Shown one piece after another: positions 63,001 through 64,000 of a DNA stretch of 64,000 nt. Numbering within the stretch: position 1 is the stretch's first letter; the number at the start of each line of letters is the position of its first letter. The translations under genes and the position numbers were made by a program. The DNA is from Sinonovacula constricta (lineage: Eukaryota > Mollusca > Bivalvia > Cardiida > Solecurtidae). The stretch covers positions 57,965,357-58,029,356 of the forward strand of contig CM017557.1 of the NCBI GenBank assembly GCA_007844125.1, written 5' to 3'. The notes under the pieces were generated by a model. It was not told the DNA's origin. It searched no databases and saw only the letters and a program-made list of their open reading frames with translations.

Positions 63001-63773
63001 TGAGTCATTGTTGCGAAACCCAGCAATATGTTGGAGGACGTAACCGGACACATGTTTCGATAAAAGCAACGAAGCACCGTATGTTTTTGTCACAGGGGAT
63101 ATAATCATATACATTCTATGGTAGTAATGTTTTTGAGCATATAAAATGAGCGATTGCTGAACTGGGGGCGATGAGCCATGATAATAATATTGTTTTATCG
63201 AATACTTACTTTTTGTACATCTTATGTCATTTGGGTTGCCACTGCAAATATCTGAAACAAACAAAATACCAATATTTCAGAAATTAAAGCATGCATGAAA
63301 ATCATGTCTCAAACGTTCTATTATTAGTTTAGCCTTTTGTCAGAAAATAAACCGCAGTGTTTTCTTTACAATTTAAGTAATTAAGGACAGTTACAAATAT
63401 TGTAAACTATTGCTTTTCTATTAAATTTAGGCACTGGCTTAAATATTAAAAACCAGCTTGTTTTCCAATTATTTCTTCCGTTTCCTACAGAGGCCGAATT
63501 TTAATTTCATTAATTGTATAAATGCAGGTCATAATCAGCACAATGCCAAAATGAAATAGTCCTTAACGACACCATTCAATGAAAAGCACAAGAGAATACG
63601 AACATAGACGTAATAAAGACTATTCCTTTTTTTATAATTAACTAGCAATTATAAAGTCTCACCTGTTTCACAGTGTTGGCCTGTGTAACCAGGGACACAC
63701 ACGCAGCTAAACCCAATTTCTTTATCCATGCAAACACCATTCACACACGAAGCAGTTTTGCAACGATCTATAT
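26918..63773 (-). CDS. Gene 2: modular EGF-containing membrane protein, 5' end outside window
   Basis: Thirty-six exons, 5' to 3': 63663-63773, 63210-63251, 62407-62442, 59535-59621, 56239-56255, 55777-55892, 55266-55427, 54767-54813, 54443-54483, 54042-54151, 51235-51369, 50559-50620, 49788-49898, 49209-49316, 47695-47732, 47323-47423, 46029-46187, 44916-44959, 44096-44121, 43563-43672, 41467-41634, 41190-41257, 39988-40101, 39547-39575, 38941-39047, 38117-38281, 37863-37903, 37376-37395, 36675-36799, 34966-35112, 32802-32860, 32535-32639, 30292-30367, 29314-29490, 28010-28056, 26918-27090. Total 3284 nt. All phases join and the single stop is at 26918-26920. Domains: EGF, spacers, EGF, modules 1-2, EGF, EGF, modules 3-4, EGF, modules 5-6, a Cys-rich EGF-like exon, module 7, transmembrane helix, tail. 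It is a paralogue of gene 1 in convergent orientation. The signal peptide and N-terminus lie beyond 64000. Function is unknown beyond a cell-surface role. Confidence 0.82.
28010..30367 (-). CDS. Gene 2 module 7 (visible exons 33-35), linker exon missing
   Basis: 30292-30367 (1-2, 'SLGCASSTCAVPLYVQSP'), 29314-29490 (2-2, 'PTLACHNFVEVYRADLLVTA' and 'EQALCLVANNSNG') and 28010-28056 (2-1, 'ASDVFCISPKPLAS'). The first two exons of the standard module are merged into one short phase 1-2 exon. The closest match in gene 1 is the module at 16486-17569. Confidence 0.72.
28307..28384 (-). ncRNA. Near-perfect hairpin in a gene 2 intron
   Basis: Two 24-base arms (28307-28330 and 28361-28384) with a 30-base loop. 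22 of 24 pairs are Watson-Crick; the other two become G-U pairs when transcribed from the minus strand, the sense strand of gene 2. The loop holds a smaller palindrome (tgtacacgtaca region). It could be a pre-miRNA-like or hairpin-RNA locus, or a small inverted-repeat element. Confidence 0.4.
30515..30532. repeat. Poly-C homopolymer
   Basis: About 18 consecutive C (17-19 by eye) in the intron between visible exons 32 and 33. The length is likely to be unreliable in the assembly. Confidence 0.9.
30570..30950 (+). repeat. Dispersed repeat R2, copy 2
   Basis: Matches copy 1 through 'gatgtatttccaatctgaac' and 'tttttaaactaaagaaacc', and copy 3 through 'tattagatataggcaa'. Confidence 0.55.
32535..32639 (-). 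CDS. Gene 2 visible exon 32: Cys-rich EGF-like exon
   Basis: Phase 1-1: 'TPCDGITCSPWQVCISN' then 'PPYSCVNETD'. Only four cysteines, spaced like the N-terminal half of a follistatin/EGF-like domain ('C.G..C...Q.C'). It occupies an EGF slot between modules 6 and 7 but may be a distinct small domain. Confidence 0.75.
32802..37395 (-). CDS. Gene 2 module 6 (visible exons 28-31)
   Basis: 37376-37395 (20-nt microexon, 1-0, 'PTDENL'), 36675-36799 (0-2, 'ATLYCEKSKECHFTLHYARG'), 34966-35112 (2-2, 'TKCYNDILLTATVVEIIKLC') and 32802-32860 (2-1, 'IGEERCFYIEVVDDLSTK'). The third exon uses the non-consensus donor gtttgt, the least certain junction in the gene. Confidence 0.7.
33530..34750 (-). mobile_element. 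Repeat R3, copy 1, with two tRNA-like heads
   Basis: About 1.2 kb matched in order by 56980-58080: 'aactggaacag', 'aagttgttttg', 'aaactgagag', 'gaaagttagtat', 'caaaatatcaaa', 'caagatggat'. On the minus strand, two segments (about 34413-34480 and 34580-34640) resemble tRNA heads with 'tggtcaagaggttaaag' (A box) and 'gggttcaaacc' (B box). Sits in the intron between visible exons 30 and 31. Confidence 0.55.
34029..34220. repeat. 48-bp tandem repeat, four copies
   Basis: Units start at 34029, 34077, 34125 and 34173 ('acactgaccaaacattagga' and on), nearly identical. The corresponding place in the second R3 copy (about 57540-57590) has one diverged unit, so the array grew after R3 spread. Confidence 0.92.
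36940..37345 (+). repeat. Dispersed repeat R2, copy 3
   Basis: 'tttttaaactaagaaaacca', 'ttttaagatcacgatac' and 'gtattagatataggcta' match the other two R2 copies. It ends about 30 bases before microexon 37376-37395. Confidence 0.55.
37863..39575 (-). CDS. Gene 2 module 5 (visible exons 24-27)
   Basis: 39547-39575 (1-0, 'YTPNFAGKS'), 38941-39047 (0-2, 'IGCKLNIVCHVPVQLFLNQ'), 38117-38281 (2-2, ending 'GIQHICLQAVDNG') and 37863-37903 (2-1, 'LSEFCIELTVN'). 'G.H.C..A.D.G' closely matches the first module of gene 1. Confidence 0.82.
39988..40101 (-). CDS. Gene 2 visible exon 23: EGF domain
   Basis: Phase 1-1: 'KCRQHQCEHNGFCDGHGS' then 'KCYCNQGFEGSNC'. Six cysteines. The acceptor chosen is the upstream of two AGs, because only that one keeps phase 1. 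Confidence 0.9.
40271..40587. mobile_element. Candidate short non-autonomous DNA transposon
   Basis: A 317-base segment bounded by 'cagtcttcacgaa' and the inverted 'gtttgtcgaagactg'. Near-matching 8-base flanks (ctactaga / ctgctaca) suggest a hAT-type target duplication. No coding capacity. Confidence 0.35.
40795..40830 (+). repeat. R1 fragment
   Basis: Contains 'gaagcggtcagtcggctaaa', the R1 signature. Confidence 0.45.
41190..44121 (-). CDS. Gene 2 module 4 (visible exons 19-22)
   Basis: 44096-44121 (26 nt, 1-0, 'AMTIFSDE'), 43563-43672 (0-2, 'VTRCAVDKTCHVWYTYTSG'), 41467-41634 (2-2, 'YRTECKTIRSAEKNCSLDIF' and 'FKICVSLSVK') and 41190-41257 (2-1, 'IKGENRCFTMDVVQESALD'). The third exon uses the donor gtgcga. 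Confidence 0.82.
41830..42650 (-). repeat. Diverged direct repeat pair in intron
   Basis: About 75 bases at 41855-41930 ('acagagctggttaaaacagt', 'gtgcagtccaatacc') recur at 42573-42645 ('acaaagctagttcaaacagt', 'gtgcagtccaatatt'). Both are in the intron between visible exons 20 and 21 of gene 2. Confidence 0.6.
43318..43372. repeat. A/C-rich simple repeat
   Basis: Low-complexity (CAA/CAAAA)n run in an intron of gene 2. It may be the tail of a decayed SINE, but no head is visible. Confidence 0.8.
44759..44948 (-). repeat. 38-bp tandem array built from an exon end and its splice donor
   Basis: Five 38-bp units starting at 44759, 44797, 44835, 44873 and 44911. The last unit is the true 3' end of the 44916-44959 exon plus its donor. 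The units at 44835 and 44873 are identical to each other. Three units keep a perfect gtaagt donor on the minus strand. Confidence 0.93.
44916..47732 (-). CDS. Gene 2 module 3 (visible exons 15-18)
   Basis: 47695-47732 (1-0, 'IQSKVGNADTNG'), 47323-47423 (0-2, 'KMLPCVIGLPCSINLIMSG'), 46029-46187 (2-2, 'KKTGLHIVCVQTFNTT') and 44916-44959 (2-1, 'NKDELCITLSMSV'). Here 'LC' replaces the usual 'RC'. The second and fourth exons each end at a donor that is the first unit of an intronic tandem array. Confidence 0.8.
46955..47340 (-). repeat. 48-bp tandem array built from an exon end and its splice donor
   Basis: About eight units of 48-49 bp ('tcctgacctctaaaccatgg', 'cgttccttaccttccgaagg' pattern). 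The right-most unit is the 3' end and donor of the 47323-47423 exon. Four units keep a GT donor (gtgaga, gtaagg, gtaaga, gtaagg on the minus strand); the others have lost it. Confidence 0.9.
48015..48910. repeat. Satellite-like repeat, about three diverged units
   Basis: Recurring blocks: 'gttcctatattgccatagtg' / 'ttttcctatatagccctata', 'ggtcacgcccctggtgg' / 'aaggccacacccatg', 'agctcttg(t/c)agttt(t/g)tgac', and 'ttgaacaatctt'. Units are about 180-200 bases. The SINE at 48115-48440 interrupts the first unit. Confidence 0.65.
48115..48440 (+). mobile_element. tRNA-derived SINE with (CAAA)n tail
   Basis: The head has an A box 'tggtagcgcaattgg' and a perfect B box 'ggttcgatccc' at 48173-48183. 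A GC-rich body of about 230 bases follows, ending 'tgggacgataaaccaa' and an (aaac)n tail at 48418-48440. The intact boxes suggest a young insertion. It lies in the intron between visible exons 14 and 15 of gene 2. The head does not fold into a standard tRNA. Confidence 0.85.
49209..49898 (-). CDS. Gene 2 visible exons 13-14: two EGF domains
   Basis: 49788-49898: 'DPCDAKPCQNGGMCIRNG' then 'FYCTCDKGFSGSKC', a classical EGF. 49209-49316: 'MCVDDTDCVHGQCAI' then 'SCLCDIGYTGDKC'. Both are phase 1-1. An early stop-free ORF surrounds each, but the splice sites define the domain edges. Confidence 0.92.
50559..54483 (-). CDS. Gene 2 module 2 (visible exons 9-12)
   Basis: 54443-54483 (1-0, 'GLTGTFENAQKD'), 54042-54151 (0-2, 'RFSCYVNDQCRLVLYTSK'), 51235-51369 (2-2, 'DGTCQTELMFTSS' and 'EEICFLSG') and 50559-50620 (2-1, 'SSQTRCYFMNVQLRGT'). 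The final donor is the weak gttaga. Confidence 0.8.
51370..54041 (-). other. Gene 2 intron of 2.7 kb, nothing recognised
   Basis: A+T-rich intron between visible exons 10 and 11. A fragment near 51770-51850 faintly resembles the start of R3. No exon with coding landmarks found. Confidence 0.5.
54710..54775 (-). repeat. Duplicated splice-donor segment
   Basis: The donor context 'tactcacgatca' of the exon ending at 54767 recurs at about 54719-54730. A second perfect gtgagt donor thus lies about 49 bases into the intron. Confidence 0.7.
54767..56255 (-). CDS. Gene 2 module 1 (visible exons 5-8)
   Basis: 56239-56255 (17-nt microexon, 1-0, 'MPVPS'), 55777-55892 (0-2, 'TTLVCYFQADTLQPCHVVVA'), 55266-55427 (2-2, with 'SFSCSQHVCKAIIAI' and 'NFICVKVSDS') and 54767-54813 (2-1, 'STAERCFVLKYKVD'). 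The donor of the last exon (gtgagt) is duplicated about 50 bases downstream. Confidence 0.8.
56980..58080 (-). mobile_element. Repeat R3, copy 2
   Basis: Matches 33530-34750 across about 1.1 kb in the same orientation, including two tRNA-like heads (about 57782-57845 and 57938-58005). The second head is more eroded. Lies in the 3.3-kb intron between visible exons 4 and 5. Confidence 0.55.
58090..59520 (-). other. Gene 2 intron, remaining part
   Basis: 1.4 kb of A+T-rich sequence. No gene or repeat recognised. Confidence 0.45.
59535..59621 (-). CDS. Gene 2 visible exon 4: EGF domain
   Basis: 87-nt phase 1-1 exon: 'CGQCHNGGVCHDGKCECP' then 'GYIGASC'. Compact EGF with six cysteines, like the short EGF repeats of scavenger-type receptors. 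Confidence 0.9.
60515..62187 (-). pseudogene. Degraded non-LTR retrotransposon (LINE reverse transcriptase)
   Basis: Reading on the minus strand: 'LNSPLSNEEILRPIYKLKDG' near 62070, 'NYRGIPLLNVLYKIFSSIIT' and 'SEAQAGFRAGHSVIDNKF' (61740-61890), the catalytic-type 'FADD' near 61240, then 'MYEYLGLFL', 'ECGRLPL' and 'WATYIKEILFRYGLGYAW' (about 60560-60640). These are the ordered landmarks of a LINE reverse transcriptase and its C-terminal segment. Many stops and frameshifts show it is dead. It sits inside an intron of gene 2, on the same strand as the gene. Confidence 0.85.
62407..63251 (-). CDS. Gene 2 visible exons 2-3: two short Cys spacer exons
   Basis: 63210-63251 (42 nt, 'ICSGNPNDIRCTK') and 62407-62442 (36 nt, 'KCLSNPSDPSC'), both phase 1-1. 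They correspond to the 45-nt spacer exon 15 of gene 1. The two share 'SNPxD/SGNPND' and look like duplicates of each other. Confidence 0.7.
62637..62914 (+). mobile_element. tRNA-derived SINE with target-site duplication
   Basis: The Ser/Leu-type head 'gtggccgagcaattagg' near 62669 serves as A box; a B-box-like 'cttcgggtcccgg' follows at 62723. The element ends in an (AAC)n tail. It is flanked by 17-base direct repeats (62637-62653 and 62898-62914, two mismatches). The same family gave the older copy at 7735-7980. Confidence 0.85.
63663..63773 (-). CDS. Gene 2 visible exon 1: EGF domain
   Basis: Phase 1-1 exon: 'DIDRCKTASCVNGVCMDKE' then 'FSCVCVPGYTGQHC'. Six cysteines and a calcium-binding-like 'DIDRC' start. 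The first exon seen; its phase-1 acceptor proves that coding sequence continues upstream, outside the window. Confidence 0.9.
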
Positions 63774-64000
63774 CTGTATAAAGACACAGAATTGTGTGAT
63801 AAACAGAAATAATCTTGCAAAATTCCTAGTCCTAACGCTTAGGCCGCTGTGCCCCTAGTTTATTTTATGGAAAATTCCTTTCCCAACATACCTGCAATAA
63901 AGATGTTATCGCATGTACAAATATGGACAACACATTCTTTAGATCGCTCCTGTTCTTTTATCAAATTTTAAGCTTGGAAATGTTATAATCTTTACTTTTT

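Overview
The window is intron-rich, A+T-rich animal DNA. Short exons (14 to 311 nt) sit in long introns, there are EGF exons in intron phase 1-1, and introns carry tRNA-headed SINEs and LINE debris. A lophotrochozoan, most likely a bivalve mollusc, is the best guess. That rests on the style of the repeats and of the ectodomain and cannot be proven here. There are no bacterial genes, rRNA genes, stand-alone tRNA genes or CRISPR arrays.

Two large genes face each other tail to tail. Gene 1 (+ strand, 2866-22690) is complete: 26 exons whose phases all join, 3006 nt of CDS, 1001 residues. It has a signal peptide, an N-terminal invertebrate ectodomain region, one early copy of a repeated module, three EGF domains, a Cys-bearing spacer, a fourth EGF, two more modules, a fifth EGF-like domain, one transmembrane helix and a tail of about 20 residues. 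Gene 2 (- strand, 63773 down to 26918) is a paralogue. Its first exons lie beyond the right edge. Thirty-six exons are visible, 3284 nt, about 1094 codons including the stop. They encode EGF domains, about seven copies of the same module, a Gly-rich transmembrane helix and a short basic tail.

The module they share is the main discovery. Each copy is built from four exons with the phase pattern 1-0, 0-2, 2-2, 2-1: a short linker exon (often a 14-41 nt microexon), an exon with a C-x(4-9)-C pair, an exon ending in a '(I/L)C(V/L)xxx' strand, and an exon with '(E/D/T)RC(F/Y)'. The module is therefore symmetric (1-1), like the EGF exons beside it, so both can be shuffled or duplicated without breaking the frame. 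In gene 2, two module exons have had their 3' end plus splice donor amplified into intronic minisatellites (38 bp x5 and 48 bp x8), and a third donor is duplicated.

Layout: 1-2865, upstream flank with a possible orphan module exon at 2456-2656; 2866-22910, gene 1; 22911-26604, intergenic 3'-3' spacer; 26605-63773, gene 2; 63774-64000, intron of gene 2. The introns hold four tRNA-type SINEs, a degraded non-LTR retrotransposon (60515-62187), three dispersed repeat families (R1, R2 and R3; R3 carries two tRNA-like heads per copy), a satellite-like repeat invaded by a SINE, and a 78-nt near-perfect hairpin at 28307-28384. Both proteins look like type I cell-surface molecules for adhesion or recognition. 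No ligand or pathway can be read from the sequence.
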